DNA of 64,000 bases from Chitinophagaceae bacterium (GTDB lineage Bacteria; Bacteroidota; Bacteroidia; Chitinophagales; Chitinophagaceae), in contig JADKKJ010000011.1 of assembly GCA_016720565.1 (NCBI GenBank), positions 806,001 through 870,000 of the forward strand. Direction: 5' to 3'. Made by a program: the position numbers and the translations under genes. Below, in pieces: positions 49,417-59,151 of the stretch. Every line of letters starts with the position of its first letter. Positions within the stretch are counted from its first letter, which is position 1. The notes under the pieces are model-generated. The model saw nothing but the letters and a program-made list of their open reading frames with translations. It ran no database searches and had not been told where the DNA came from.

Positions 49417-51465
49417 ATGAGAAAGCCTGTCACCTTATTTGTATTCCTTTTTATCAGCTTATTAGCAACGTCGCAGTTCGACGCCAGTCGTATAACCATT
49501 GCCCGCGACAGCTTTGGTGTTCCCCATATATTCGCACCTACCGATCCGGAGGTGGCCTATGGTATTGCCTGGGCACATGCAGAAGATGATTTTGAGACCT
49601 TACAAACGGTGGCGCTCAGTGGAAAAGCATTACTGGGAACGGGCTTGGGCAAGAAGGGCGCGCAGGCCGACTATGTTATCAAATTATTACGCATTCGTGA
49701 GACCGTGGAAGAGAAATGGTCCACACTTAGCCCGGATTTCCTGGCATTGATCAAAGGTTATGTCAGTGGTCTCAACGATTTTGCGAAAGCCCATCCCTCC
49801 CAGGTAAAATATAAAAAGGCCTTTCCTTATACCGAGAAGGAATATATGTGTGGAGTAATGTTTTCCGTAACCCTGTTCTGTGGGGTGGAGGAATTGCTTC
49901 CGCAAATATTAGGAGGCAAAGTGGCCACGATCCCCGGGTTTCAAACAGAGGGCTCCAATTCTTTCGCCTTTAATTCTAAAAAAACAACTACCGGTGAAAG
50001 CTTCCTGGCCATCAATGCGCATCAGCCGCAGGAAGGCCCGGTAGCATTTTATGAAGCGCATCTTCAAAGTGAACAGGGCTGGAATTGCCTGGGCGGATTA
50101 TTCCCCGGTGCGCCCTTAATACTTCATGGTACAAATGAGAATCTGGGCTGGGCACATACGGTGAATTACCAGGATAAGATCGACTGGTACCAGCTGGAAA
50201 TGAACCCGCTTAATAAGAACCAGTATAAATTCGACGGGCAATGGATCGATCTTGAAAAGTCAAAAGCAAAATTGCACGTAAAAGGTGTTCCCTTCACCGT
50301 CTCTAGAATGGTTTACTGGAGCAAATACGGCCCTACGGTAAAAACAGAAAAGGGTGTTTTCTCCCTGCGCATTCCCGCGCTGATGGATATACGCGTAATG
50401 GAAGAATGGTACAGGATGAATAAAGCTAAAAACTTTACCGAATTCTATGCGGCGCTTAGCATGACCAGTCTGCCTATGTTCAATATCATGTACGCGGACA
50501 GATATGATACTATATTTTATGTAAGCAATGGAAAAATGCCACGACGCAATCCTGATCCTAAATACAACTGGAAAAGCACTTTACCAGGAAATACCTCTGC
50601 CACATTATGGACCGAATTCAAACCGATCACTGAACTACCACAATACCTAAATCCGCCTTCAGGATATTTATTCAATACCAACCATTCACCGTTCCTGGCC
50701 ACAGACCCGGCATTTAATATTCCCATGGCGAAGGCCGATAAAACAGATGGGTATGAGACCTATCATAATAACCGCAGTGCACGGGTAATGGAATTGATAC
50801 CAACTGGTAAGATCGATTATGAAGCATTCAAAAAAATAAAATTTGACCAGCAATTCCCAAAAACATTCCAGTTTCCATATGGAGTGGATACTATGTTCCT
50901 GTTAAATGCAGAAGATCATCCGGCGCTGAAAGAAGTTATCCAGAATTTCCAGCACTGGGACCGCAAAGCGGTGGCCAACAGTAAAGGAGCCGCGATATTT
51001 TTACTGGTTTACGAGCAAGTAGGTAATAAGTTGAGAGGAACCAGGGCCCGGTTGCTTACCAAACAGGAATGCCTGGAAGCGTATCAGTATGTGTATGATG
51101 ATATGATGAAAAATTTTGGTCGCACGGACCTTACACTGGGCGATATACAAAAATTGGTAAGAGGAGATGATGCAAGGCCTATGTGGGGATTGCCCGATAT
51201 CCTTACCGCTGCCTATACCAGCAGTTATAAAAATGGGATGCGCAAGGTGATCTCTGGTGATGCCTATATATGCCTCGTGCGATATCCCAAAGACGGTTCC
51301 CTTCCCATCATTGAATCGGTGAATACCTTTGGCGCCAGCATGCATCCCGATTCGCCGCATTATAAAGACCAGATGCAATTATTTATCGATCAGAAGCTTA
51401 AAAAAATGAGTTTATCGAAGGAGGAAGTGATGAAACATGCGGAAAAGGTTTATCATCCGGGATGA
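49417..51465 (+). CDS. Penicillin-acylase-family Ntn hydrolase, secreted
   Basis: A 682-residue protein with a signal peptide (LFVFLFISLLATSQ). The N-terminal part ITIARDSFGVPHIFAPTDPEVAYGIAWAHAEDDF is the usual alpha-chain start. The autocatalytic cut site is TEGSNSFAFNSKKT: Ser180 would become the N-terminal nucleophile of the beta chain. Members hydrolyse amide bonds of beta-lactams, N-acyl-homoserine lactones or lipopeptides; the substrate is unknown. It acts in the periplasm or outside. The 3' end overlaps the convergent membrane-protein gene by 13 bp. Confidence 0.9.
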   Translation: MRKPVTLFVFLFISLLATSQFDASRITIARDSFGVPHIFAPTDPEVAYGIAWAHAEDDFETLQTVALSGKALLGTGLGKKGAQADYVIKLLRIRETVEEKWSTLSPDFLALIKGYVSGLNDFAKAHPSQVKYKKAFPYTEKEYMCGVMFSVTLFCGVEELLPQILGGKVATIPGFQTEGSNSFAFNSKKTTTGESFLAINAHQPQEGPVAFYEAHLQSEQGWNCLGGLFPGAPLILHGTNENLGWAHTVNYQDKIDWYQLEMNPLNKNQYKFDGQWIDLEKSKAKLHVKGVPFTVSRMVYWSKYGPTVKTEKGVFSLRIPALMDIRVMEEWYRMNKAKNFTEFYAALSMTSLPMFNIMYADRYDTIFYVSNGKMPRRNPDPKYNWKSTLPGNTSATLWTEFKPITELPQYLNPPSGYLFNTNHSPFLATDPAFNIPMAKADKTDGYETYHNNRSARVMELIPTGKIDYEAFKKIKFDQQFPKTFQFPYGVDTMFLLNAEDHPALKEVIQNFQHWDRKAVANSKGAAIFLLVYEQVGNKLRGTRARLLTKQECLEAYQYVYDDMMKNFGRTDLTLGDIQKLVRGDDARPMWGLPDILTAAYTSSYKNGMRKVISGDAYICLVRYPKDGSLPIIESVNTFGASMHPDSPHYKDQMQLFIDQKLKKMSLSKEEVMKHAEKVYHPG

Positions 51466-51761
51466 TCTGTTGTATCACGATCATCAAAACCTGCAGCTTT
51501 GTTATTCAGTTCATCCTCATCTTCCAGCATTATTGATCCACCCAACCCTTTGTTTTTATCATAATTGACCAGGGAATAAATGAAATTTCCCAGCATCAGT
51601 CCAACAATGGCCATCCAGAAAACCAGGAAGATCGTACCCACCTGACTCTCCCCATTCAATAGCAGTAAGAATACCAAACCGAAAATAAACAGGCAGGACG
51701 TGGCAATAATTCCCACTATCAGGCTATTTCGGGAAGGTTTAAAATACAATTTGGTTCTCAT
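51453..51761 (-). CDS. Small two-helix membrane protein
   Basis: A 102-residue protein with two hydrophobic helices (SLIVGIIATSCLFIFGLVFL and GTIFLVFWMAIVGLMLGNFI) and an acidic cytosolic tail (MLEDEDELNN). No known family. It lies 1 bp after the next upstream minus-strand gene and is probably co-transcribed with it. Confidence 0.6.
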   Translation of the reverse strand: MRTKLYFKPSRNSLIVGIIATSCLFIFGLVFLLLLNGESQVGTIFLVFWMAIVGLMLGNFIYSLVNYDKNKGLGGSIMLEDEDELNNKAAGFDDRDTTDHPG

Positions 51762-51762
51762 G

Positions 51763-52137
51763 TTATCTTATCTGTGCAGTGAGCGGATTGGCCGTAACAG
51801 GATTGCCTAAGTAAAATGGCTTGTTGGGCAATATGCCGGCTTCCTGAAAGGTCCAGTTGAAGTTTACGGTATGAGGAACCATTTTACAATAATCTGGCTT
51901 GGTCCGGGTTACCAGCAGTGTATCGTTTCTGTATGTAAGTGAAAAGTCGCCCTTTGATGTACAACCATTGGAAACAACAAAAATGGAAACAGTGCTGCTG
52001 TCGTAATTCGTCAGCACACCCAAAAGCGGTTCAGCAGTTTTAGTATTTTTTACAGGCTGAATATTTTCCTGCTGCTTAGTGTCCTTGCAGGCGGGCAATA
52101 ACAACAGGGCTATCATCCCGATGATTAATGATCTCAT
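51763..52137 (-). CDS. Hypothetical lipoprotein, 124 residues
   Basis: The ATG at 52137 gives MRSLIIGMIALLLLPACKDT, a clear lipoprotein signal with lipobox LPAC, which is why I reject the longer frame to 52173. The mature part has three cysteines in total (CKDT, NGCTSKGDF, DYCKMVP) and is beta-rich; it resembles no family I know. Middle gene of a three-gene minus-strand group of small membrane and lipoproteins. Confidence 0.65.
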   Translation of the reverse strand: MRSLIIGMIALLLLPACKDTKQQENIQPVKNTKTAEPLLGVLTNYDSSTVSIFVVSNGCTSKGDFSLTYRNDTLLVTRTKPDYCKMVPHTVNFNWTFQEAGILPNKPFYLGNPVTANPLTAQIR

Positions 52138-52150
52138 ATGATGGTATGTT

Positions 52151-52408
52151 TTATTTAGCCGGAGCATGGCCATAAATTTCTTTTCGTCCCCAGATAAAGA
52201 ATAGTAGTACTCCGATCAGGTTAAGGAACAATACAATAAAAAACCAACAGAGTTTCGTGGTGCTGTCATTAAAACGGCTGTTTGCAATGGCTACCAATGC
52301 TACGGACCATATAGCGAGTACTACCAGGCCGACCAACAAATAGCCGCCATCAATGCCTGCCGCACCGATTTGTAATAACATGGGAATTTTTTTATCAAGG
52401 TATTGCAT
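52151..52408 (-). CDS. PLDc_N-type small membrane protein
   Basis: An 85-residue protein with two helices. LVVLAIWSVALVAIANSRFNDSTTKLCW, split by a polar loop and followed by FIVLFLNLIGVLLFFIWGR, is the phospholipase-D-nuclease N-terminal (PLDc_N) pattern. The start may be the internal ATG of MLLQIGAAG at 52381. Stand-alone members lack catalytic domains; role unknown. Confidence 0.65.
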   Translation of the reverse strand: MQYLDKKIPMLLQIGAAGIDGGYLLVGLVVLAIWSVALVAIANSRFNDSTTKLCWFFIVLFLNLIGVLLFFIWGRKEIYGHAPAK

Positions 52409-52511
52409 AACAGTGCCTTATGCAATGATAAACTACACTTTTACAGATGATAATTGTCATGAGTACCGGAAGCCGCGTGGTACTAATTTGTAAAAGGCAA
52501 AAACTGTATTT

Positions 52512-53999
52512 ATGAAACGTACATACATTTTTCTGACATTTCTGGTTATATCCTTTTTTGCCGGAGCCCAGCAGGATCGATATATCATACGTTATGATGT
52601 GGTAAACCATCAGCAGGAGTATCTGATCGTTCGAAAGGGAAAAGACACTTCACAGACCTCGGTGATTGATCTTACCCGAAGCAACCAGGTGACCTTGCAG
52701 GTAAATAACCTGGCCGGCAGTTTTAAGCAAAGCATTGAATACAAATATAAAGAGGCAGAACAAGGTACTATCGTCAATCCCTGGTGGGGCCAGGCGATAA
52801 ATGGGGTAGGTGGTCTTTCCAACCTGAGTTCATTGACCGGAATTCTAACGAAAGCATCAGGCGCTGATGGGAATGGAGTCGAGAAAGACCTGAAATCAAT
52901 GGAAATTAACGAAGCGGCGGCTGCCCGTTCGCAATTTTTACTTCGCTATAATCAGTTTGCCGATGTGTACAGTACGTGGTTTAAGGCCTATGTATTTGAA
53001 CAGAACTGCAGGTCGCTGTGGCTGGACCTTTCAAGATTGCGTTACAATCTGCAATATCCTTCTGAAAAAGTAAAACAGCTCTCCCGCACAAAGACCAATG
53101 AATTTATGCCAGGCGCTGCCGATGATCCTGATCTGTTACTGGCACAGGGCGGAGCGGGGAATACCACTACTGCTTTTAAAAATCTAACTGAAGCTTTTGG
53201 TTTTGTCAGGACTGCCATGGACAATTATAGTGCAGCAAAAGTATCTGCAAAGGACAGGTATACCGATTCTCTTTATCAGCTTGCCGCCAATATCATGGAT
53301 AAGGGCAATCGTTTAAACACTGCATCAGGGAACGAAGATGCCACAACCTATCTTGGCAGGATCGTCAATGTATATAAACAGATCCTGCAGGATACTTATG
53401 TAAGAACTGTACCCCTGGAAATAGGCAGCCGCACCAGGGCTGCGGTGATCCGCCTGACTCCGGTAATTGATTCGGTAACCATGCAGGCGCTTAGCATAAG
53501 CATATCAGATACCACTACGCGGGAAATAACGATCTATAAGAAAGCGCCGCTCCGTTTCCGGAATACTTACGGAATGAGTTTTGTTTATTTTAATGTAAAC
53601 CGGTGGCATTACTTCGTTAAAACGCAGAATAATGTTTCGGTGATAGCAAGGGAGGGCGGAGATTTTTTCCAGCCCGTGCTGGCCACGTTGTTACATTTTT
53701 ATTCTCCTCGTGACAAAGGTTTCAGATGGGGCGGAAGCTTTGGTGCGGGAGTTCCGATCTCAGGAGAAAGTACTAACCTGAATATTCTTGTTGGTCTTAG
53801 CACTTTTCTCGGCAAAAACGACCCGCTCTGCATCACCGCAGGCGTCAGCGGGGCTAAAGTGAAAAAACTTTCCGGCTACCAGCCCGGCGATGTGGTTAGT
53901 TTCCAGCAACTCAACGCCAATGACTATAACCAGGTGTACCGTATCGGGTTTTTTATTGGCATTACCTTCAATCCTGCTGCATTAAATGCAAAGGATTGA
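52512..53999 (+). CDS. Hypothetical secreted protein, 495 residues
   Basis: Signal peptide FLTFLVISFFAGAQQ. The rest is soluble: a beta-rich start, a long helical middle (residues about 130-300), then a C-terminal part with PLRFRNTYGMSFVYFNVNRW and GGSFGAGVPISGESTNLNILVGLST, which could be membrane-exposed strands. Not a family I recognise. The next gene overlaps its last 14 bp, so the two are translated together. Confidence 0.55.
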   Translation: MKRTYIFLTFLVISFFAGAQQDRYIIRYDVVNHQQEYLIVRKGKDTSQTSVIDLTRSNQVTLQVNNLAGSFKQSIEYKYKEAEQGTIVNPWWGQAINGVGGLSNLSSLTGILTKASGADGNGVEKDLKSMEINEAAAARSQFLLRYNQFADVYSTWFKAYVFEQNCRSLWLDLSRLRYNLQYPSEKVKQLSRTKTNEFMPGAADDPDLLLAQGGAGNTTTAFKNLTEAFGFVRTAMDNYSAAKVSAKDRYTDSLYQLAANIMDKGNRLNTASGNEDATTYLGRIVNVYKQILQDTYVRTVPLEIGSRTRAAVIRLTPVIDSVTMQALSISISDTTTREITIYKKAPLRFRNTYGMSFVYFNVNRWHYFVKTQNNVSVIAREGGDFFQPVLATLLHFYSPRDKGFRWGGSFGAGVPISGESTNLNILVGLSTFLGKNDPLCITAGVSGAKVKKLSGYQPGDVVSFQQLNANDYNQVYRIGFFIGITFNPAALNAKD

Positions 54000-54582
54000 T
54001 CGAAAAATGAATGATATCCTTAAAGAAATTAAAATTGGCTTTATGATAGCTCAATTTATTTATGGAATGATCTTGCTGGCATTGCTTGCCTGTCAGCACA
54101 AAAATTCGCCTCAACAAACCGCAAATAATATCCACGGGAATCCGGCCAATACCCGGGATTCACTTTCACAGGATACTTTATTTATTTCAAATTGGTATGT
54201 CAAAGGTTGTGCAGAAAGAGCTGCAGGGGGAGACAATAAATCAGCGCCACCAGAAGGGGATCTTCCTGGCCTGATATATCCGCTTGACAATTACCTGAGG
54301 TCAGCTGGCGACTCCATTCTCTACAATCGTTATGAAGAACATTTATGCTGCAGGCAGGTAAAGGTCTCCATACAGCGCAGGGGGAATACCATCGACATAA
54401 TCGAATATTGGTTCAGGCAGGGATGTAAATGCAAATGCAGCTCAATGGTTCATGCAACGGTCTATGATCTGCCCAAAGGGGAATACCGGGTATATGCCAT
54501 AGCTACAGGGACAAACCCCTTTGATGATAAACCTGTTAATGCAAGGGATACCGTGATGGACCAAAAAATAATTTTACGCTGA
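53986..54582 (+). CDS. Hypothetical cysteine-rich lipoprotein
   Basis: A 198-residue frame overlapping the previous gene by 14 bp; a second ATG at 54007 (MNDILKEIK) would avoid the overlap. IYGMILLALLAC is a lipoprotein signal. The mature protein has seven or so cysteines, including HLCCRQVKV and QGCKCKCSSM, suggesting disulfides or metal binding, and DLPKGEYRVYAIATG. No family recognised. Confidence 0.55.
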   Translation: MQRIDRKMNDILKEIKIGFMIAQFIYGMILLALLACQHKNSPQQTANNIHGNPANTRDSLSQDTLFISNWYVKGCAERAAGGDNKSAPPEGDLPGLIYPLDNYLRSAGDSILYNRYEEHLCCRQVKVSIQRRGNTIDIIEYWFRQGCKCKCSSMVHATVYDLPKGEYRVYAIATGTNPFDDKPVNARDTVMDQKIILR

Positions 54583-54644
54583 AATTTCTAACCGGCAACA
54601 ACATTCCTGTTTAGCCTCTCGGTTATTCAATGTAATTTGCACCA

Positions 54645-57008
54645 ATGATGGATTATTTGAAGGGGCTAAATGACAGGCAGCGTGAGGCCGTGTTACATAT
54701 GGTAGGTCCAATAATGATCGTGGCTGGAGCCGGCAGTGGAAAAACCAAGGTGCTTACTACCCGTATTGCGCACCTGATGGCCAACGGGGTAGATTCATTT
54801 AATATACTGGCGCTGACCTTTACCAATAAGGCCGCAAAGGAGATGAAGGAAAGGGTGGAGAAGATCCTGGGCAATGGTGAGGCGCGTAATCTTTATATCG
54901 GAACTTTTCACTCTGTATTCGCACGCATACTTCGCTTTGAAGCCGACAAGATCGGATACCCCAAAGATTTTACCATCTATGATACGGATGACGCCAAAAG
55001 CGTGATCAAGGCTGTGGTGAATGAAATGAACCTCGACGATAAGCAGTATAAACCCAATACCGTTTATAACAGGATCAGTTCAGCCAAAAATGCGTTGGTA
55101 AGTCCGGAAGAATATAAGAACGACTGGGCCATACAGCAGGAAGACATGCGTTCTAACCGCCCTGCCATTGGCCAGATCTATGAGGCCTATGCCCGCCGCT
55201 GTTTCAGGAACGGTGCTATGGATTTTGATGATCTTTTATTGAAATTCTATGAGCTGCTGAAAAAAGTGCCGGAATGTCTTTCCAAATACCAGCATAAATT
55301 CCGCTTCATTTTAATTGATGAGTACCAGGATACCAACCCCGCACAGTATGAGATCATCAAATTACTGGGGGCCATGCATGAAAATGTTTGCGTAGTGGGG
55401 GATGACGCGCAAAGTATTTATAGTTTCCGCGGCGCCACCATACAGAACATTTTGCAATTCCAGAAAGATTATGATGAGGTGAAACTGGTGAAACTGGAAC
55501 AGAATTACCGCAGCACCAAGAGTATCCTTCATGTGGCCAACCATGTGATCAAGAACAATAAAGGGCAGATCGAAAAAGTACTTTTCACAGAGAATGGCGA
55601 TGGGGAAAAGATAAAGCTGGTGCGCATGGTCAGCGATAATGAAGAAGGGAAATATGTGGCCGATACGATACAGGAAGAGAAACTGCGCAATCATTATAAT
55701 AACCGTGATTTCGCGATACTCTACCGCACCAATGCGCAAAGCCGTGCCTTTGAGGAAGCCTTGAGAAGAATGGCCATACCCTACACTATTTACGGGGGCT
55801 TAAGTTTTTACCAGCGTAAAGAGATCAAAGACCTGGTAGCCTATCTGAGGGTTATCGTGAATCCCCGCGATGAAGAAGCACTGAAAAGGATCATTAATTA
55901 TCCCGCCCGTGGCATTGGAAAAACTACCCTGGATAAACTGATCCTGGAGGCCAATACAAAAGATATTACGCTTTGGGAAGCGATGGACAAAGCGAGAGAA
56001 CTTGGTTTTCGCGCCGGCACCCTGGAGGCGCTGGAAGCTTTTGTGCTGATGATAAAAAGTTTTAAAAGCATGCTGGGAAAACAGAATGCATATGATGTAG
56101 CATTTCATGTAGGAAAGCATACTAACCTGGTAAGGGAACTATTCAATGATAAAAGTACAGAAGGCGTTCAGCGCTATGAGAACATACAGGAGTTACTGAA
56201 CTCGATCAAAGAATGGACGGAAAGCCCTGATAATGAGGATGGCGAGGTAGTTGATAAATCACTGGCCGCCTATCTTCAGCAGATCACACTCCTTACAGAT
56301 GCGGATGAAAAAGATCCGGATGCGGATACGGTGAAACTGATGACCATTCACGCGGCAAAAGGCCTGGAGTTTTCCTGTGTATTCGCCGCGGGGTTGGAAG
56401 AAGGCCTTTTCCCCAATGCTATGGCCATCAATACCAGGGAAGAACTGGAAGAAGAAAGGAGATTATTTTATGTGGTGATCACAAGGGCTAAGAAAAGATT
56501 ATGGATCACCTATGCCAATTCGCGGTATCGTTTCGGAACGCTGGTGCAGAATGAACCCAGCAGGTTCATAGAAGAAGTGCCCGCGGACATGATCGATAAA
56601 AGTTATGCCGGTGGAGGCACAAGAAACCAGGGTAGTACCTGGGGTGCAGGTGGTGGTTTTAATAGAATGAAAGGCTGGGGCGCAGGAAAAGAAGATAATA
56701 GTGAATCGGGCGGGGCAAAAAAACAAGGTGGCACTTATTTCAATGAAAAGCCAGCCGAGAAGCCAGGGTATCTGGCACCCAAGGCACAGGTACCTAAAGT
56801 GGTGGAGCATGTGCCATCGGCTGATTTTGTTCCAAGCGATACCTCCCAGTTAAAAGCGGGGAATAAAGTGGAACATCAAAAGTTCGGATTTGGGGAAGTG
56901 CTCCGGATGGAAGGCGCAGCGCATAATCCTATTGCTACCGTGAAGTTTGAACTGAATGGCGAAAAGAAGATCATGCTTAACTATGCTAAGCTTCGCATCA
57001 TTGAATAG
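54645..57008 (+). CDS. UvrD/PcrA-type ATP-dependent DNA helicase
   Basis: A 787-residue SF1A 3'-5' helicase. Motifs in order: Q-motif LNDRQREAV, Walker A VAGAGSGKTKVL, Ia ALTFTNKAAKEMKER, Walker B FILIDEYQDTNPAQY, motif III VVGDDAQSIYSFRGA, motif IV LEQNYRST, motif V TIHAAKGLEF and motif VI RRLFYVVITRAKKRL. A glycine-rich linker leads to a PcrA-like C-terminal Tudor domain (VEHQKFGFGEVLRMEG). Works in DNA repair and clearing of replication blocks. A -7-like TAATTTG lies just before the start. Confidence 0.95.
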   Translation: MMDYLKGLNDRQREAVLHMVGPIMIVAGAGSGKTKVLTTRIAHLMANGVDSFNILALTFTNKAAKEMKERVEKILGNGEARNLYIGTFHSVFARILRFEADKIGYPKDFTIYDTDDAKSVIKAVVNEMNLDDKQYKPNTVYNRISSAKNALVSPEEYKNDWAIQQEDMRSNRPAIGQIYEAYARRCFRNGAMDFDDLLLKFYELLKKVPECLSKYQHKFRFILIDEYQDTNPAQYEIIKLLGAMHENVCVVGDDAQSIYSFRGATIQNILQFQKDYDEVKLVKLEQNYRSTKSILHVANHVIKNNKGQIEKVLFTENGDGEKIKLVRMVSDNEEGKYVADTIQEEKLRNHYNNRDFAILYRTNAQSRAFEEALRRMAIPYTIYGGLSFYQRKEIKDLVAYLRVIVNPRDEEALKRIINYPARGIGKTTLDKLILEANTKDITLWEAMDKARELGFRAGTLEALEAFVLMIKSFKSMLGKQNAYDVAFHVGKHTNLVRELFNDKSTEGVQRYENIQELLNSIKEWTESPDNEDGEVVDKSLAAYLQQITLLTDADEKDPDADTVKLMTIHAAKGLEFSCVFAAGLEEGLFPNAMAINTREELEEERRLFYVVITRAKKRLWITYANSRYRFGTLVQNEPSRFIEEVPADMIDKSYAGGGTRNQGSTWGAGGGFNRMKGWGAGKEDNSESGGAKKQGGTYFNEKPAEKPGYLAPKAQVPKVVEHVPSADFVPSDTSQLKAGNKVEHQKFGFGEVLRMEGAAHNPIATVKFELNGEKKIMLNYAKLRIIE

Positions 57009-57091
57009 TAGAAGATTATCTACTTACTTTATCATTGGTATAGTAATTGCTTTAAGAACTGAAGTTATCCGTAAACTTCAGCATAAATAAA

Positions 57092-57126
57092 AAGGAGAAC
57101 ATCAATTTTGATGTCCTCCTTTTTTA
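57092..57126 (+). terminator. Intrinsic terminator after the helicase gene
   Basis: Stem AGGAG-ACATCAA/TTGATGT-CTCCT, then a T run to 57126. Confidence 0.85.
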
Positions 57127-57198
57127 TTGGCTAACTAAGCCTATTAACGTATTCCTATCTATCTGTTTGGTATTTTAGCCTATAAACAAGCCCAACTG

Positions 57199-57969
57199 AT
57201 GTCCCGCCGCCGGCCCAAATGGTTTCTCCCTGTTTTATTGTTGTCCTTCTTGATCACGGCTATGATCGTTGGGATCAGTGTTTTTTCCAAGTGGAGAAAA
57301 TACCAAAAAGCAGCCTCTACCCATTACCCTGAATTTGGTATCATGATACCGGATGATTACCTGATACATGGCATAGATGTATCCAAATACCAGGATATCA
57401 TTGCCTGGGAGGAAGTAAAGAAAATGAAAGTGGGAAATGTATCGCTGGGATTTTCTTATATAAAAGCCACCGAAGGATTGAGCAATGTGGATGCGCGTTA
57501 TGAAAGGAACTGGAAGAAGGCAAAAGACGCCGGACTATACCGCGGCGCTTATCATTTTTTCATTGCTTCCAAAGATGGTAAAATGCAGGCCAGGCATTTT
57601 ATTGATCAGGTGGATCTGCAGCCTGGCGATCTTCCGCCCGTGCTGGACATTGAACAATTAAACGGGGTAAAGCCAGCGGAACTGCGAAAGGAAGCGCTGG
57701 CTTTCCTGCAGGTATTGGAAGAATATTATAAAGTGAAACCTGTGGTTTATACCAATGTGGAGTTTTATGATCGTTACCTCGGACATCCGTTTGATCAGTA
57801 TCCATTATGGGTGGCGCATTATTACCAGCCGGGTGAGCCAAGAATAGGCAGGGGTTGGAGCCTTTGGCAACATAATGATGAGGGTAGTGTGAACGGTATC
57901 CGTACCCGCGTTGATTTCAACGTTTTCAATGGCGACTCCCTGATGTTCCGGGAATTTCTTATCAAATAG
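57199..57969 (+). CDS. GH25-family lysozyme-like muramidase
   Basis: A 256-residue protein with an N-terminal membrane anchor or signal (LPVLLLSFLITAMIVGISVF). GH25 landmarks: HGIDVSKYQDIIAWEEV, SYIKATEGLSNVDARYERN, AYHFF, then LPPVLDIEQLNG with the catalytic acids and PLWVAHYY. It cuts the MurNAc-GlcNAc bond of peptidoglycan, perhaps for cell-wall remodelling. The next small membrane gene follows by 16 bp. Confidence 0.9.
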   Translation: MSRRRPKWFLPVLLLSFLITAMIVGISVFSKWRKYQKAASTHYPEFGIMIPDDYLIHGIDVSKYQDIIAWEEVKKMKVGNVSLGFSYIKATEGLSNVDARYERNWKKAKDAGLYRGAYHFFIASKDGKMQARHFIDQVDLQPGDLPPVLDIEQLNGVKPAELRKEALAFLQVLEEYYKVKPVVYTNVEFYDRYLGHPFDQYPLWVAHYYQPGEPRIGRGWSLWQHNDEGSVNGIRTRVDFNVFNGDSLMFREFLIK

Positions 57970-57985
57970 TGATTAACTTTCCTGC

Positions 57986-58228
57986 ATGGACCAACAGGAA
58001 GATCCAGGCTGGGACCCACGGGTTTCTAAATTATTCAGGAAGATCATGAATTCGGTCTTTCTCGGATTGATATGGCTATTGGCCGTGGCCACTGCAGGAC
58101 TTTATTTTAAACTGGGATATATCAATAGCGGAAATAGCTGGCCAGCCATCATTTTCTATGGAATAGTAGCCATTTCTATGACAGCACTTGGTATTTATCT
58201 GTACCGCACCTGGAAAGATGAATTCTAA
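57986..58228 (+). CDS. Small two-helix membrane protein
   Basis: An 80-residue protein with two hydrophobic segments (VFLGLIWLLAVATAGLYFKL and AIIFYGIVAISMTALGIYLY). The WKDEF ending is common in small Bacteroidota membrane proteins of this type. Function unknown. Its last 4 bp overlap the end of the convergent SPFH gene. Confidence 0.6.
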   Translation: MDQQEDPGWDPRVSKLFRKIMNSVFLGLIWLLAVATAGLYFKLGYINSGNSWPAIIFYGIVAISMTALGIYLYRTWKDEF

Positions 58229-59127
58229 TTTTTGGTATCAAGAATAACCGGCGCATTTCCTTTTCCCATTACAACCACTTTGGCATTGGGTGACTTTGCC
58301 AGTTCCAGGTAAGCCTTGATCTGCTCATATTGCAACTGCTGGTCGGTCAAACCTGTATTGATGATACGCTGGTAATCGGCAATACCCTGGGCCTCCACTC
58401 TTTTTCTTTCCGCTTCCTGTTTTTCTTTCAGCAATACGAATTGCATTTTCTGCGCATCCTGTTCGGCATTGATCTTTTGCTCAATAGTAGCCTTTACAGA
58501 TTCGGGCAAAGTGATATTCCTTACCAGCAATTGTTCCAGTATTAACCCTCTTTTCTTAAAATCATCTTCAATGCTTTTGAATATTCGCTGCTGGAACTCA
58601 TCTCTTTTTACAGAGTAAAGGGAAATGGCTTCATAATAGACCGCGTTATCACGGATCTTGGTACGGGTTAGCGGACGAACGATTTTATCGGTATAATCAT
58701 CCCCGGTTTCACGCATCAGCTTCGGCGCTTCAGAAGGCAACAGCTTGTAAAGTACGGTCAGGTCGATGGTAACTTCCAGTCCGTCAGAAGTAAGTACGCG
58801 AATAGCATCATCACCCGACTGGGCACCTTCATCATGCACACCGCTCATGGTATAATTCTGGGTCTTTACATCCAGTCTTTTTATTTCCATCATTGGGTTC
58901 ACAAAATGAAGTCCGCTGGCCAGCACATCATTCTGCACTTTACCAAACAATGATTTTACGCCGATCTGTCCCGCATCTATCTGGACGATGGATTTAAGCA
59001 GGATACCGAGTATGATCAGCAATAAGGATAATCCTCTTAAGATCTTTCCATATCTATGGTAAATACTGTTTGCGCCCACAATAAATGAAGCGAGTAATGC
59101 AACGATACCCAGGATAATAAAGCCCAT
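58225..59127 (-). CDS. Prohibitin/SPFH (band 7) family membrane protein
   Basis: A 300-residue protein with an N-terminal hydrophobic anchor region and an SPFH domain (VQIDAGQIGVKSLFGKVQ, DGLEVTIDLTVLYKLLP). A helical tail (IEQKINAEQDAQKMQFVLLK) forms the coiled coil. ITLPESVKATIEQKI is prohibitin-type. Such proteins form large ring assemblies at membranes and shape proteolysis or membrane domains. No FtsH is nearby. Confidence 0.88.
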   Translation of the reverse strand: MGFIILGIVALLASFIVGANSIYHRYGKILRGLSLLLIILGILLKSIVQIDAGQIGVKSLFGKVQNDVLASGLHFVNPMMEIKRLDVKTQNYTMSGVHDEGAQSGDDAIRVLTSDGLEVTIDLTVLYKLLPSEAPKLMRETGDDYTDKIVRPLTRTKIRDNAVYYEAISLYSVKRDEFQQRIFKSIEDDFKKRGLILEQLLVRNITLPESVKATIEQKINAEQDAQKMQFVLLKEKQEAERKRVEAQGIADYQRIINTGLTDQQLQYEQIKAYLELAKSPNAKVVVMGKGNAPVILDTKN

Positions 59128-59151
59128 AAAATATTGATTGGTGGTTGGTGG

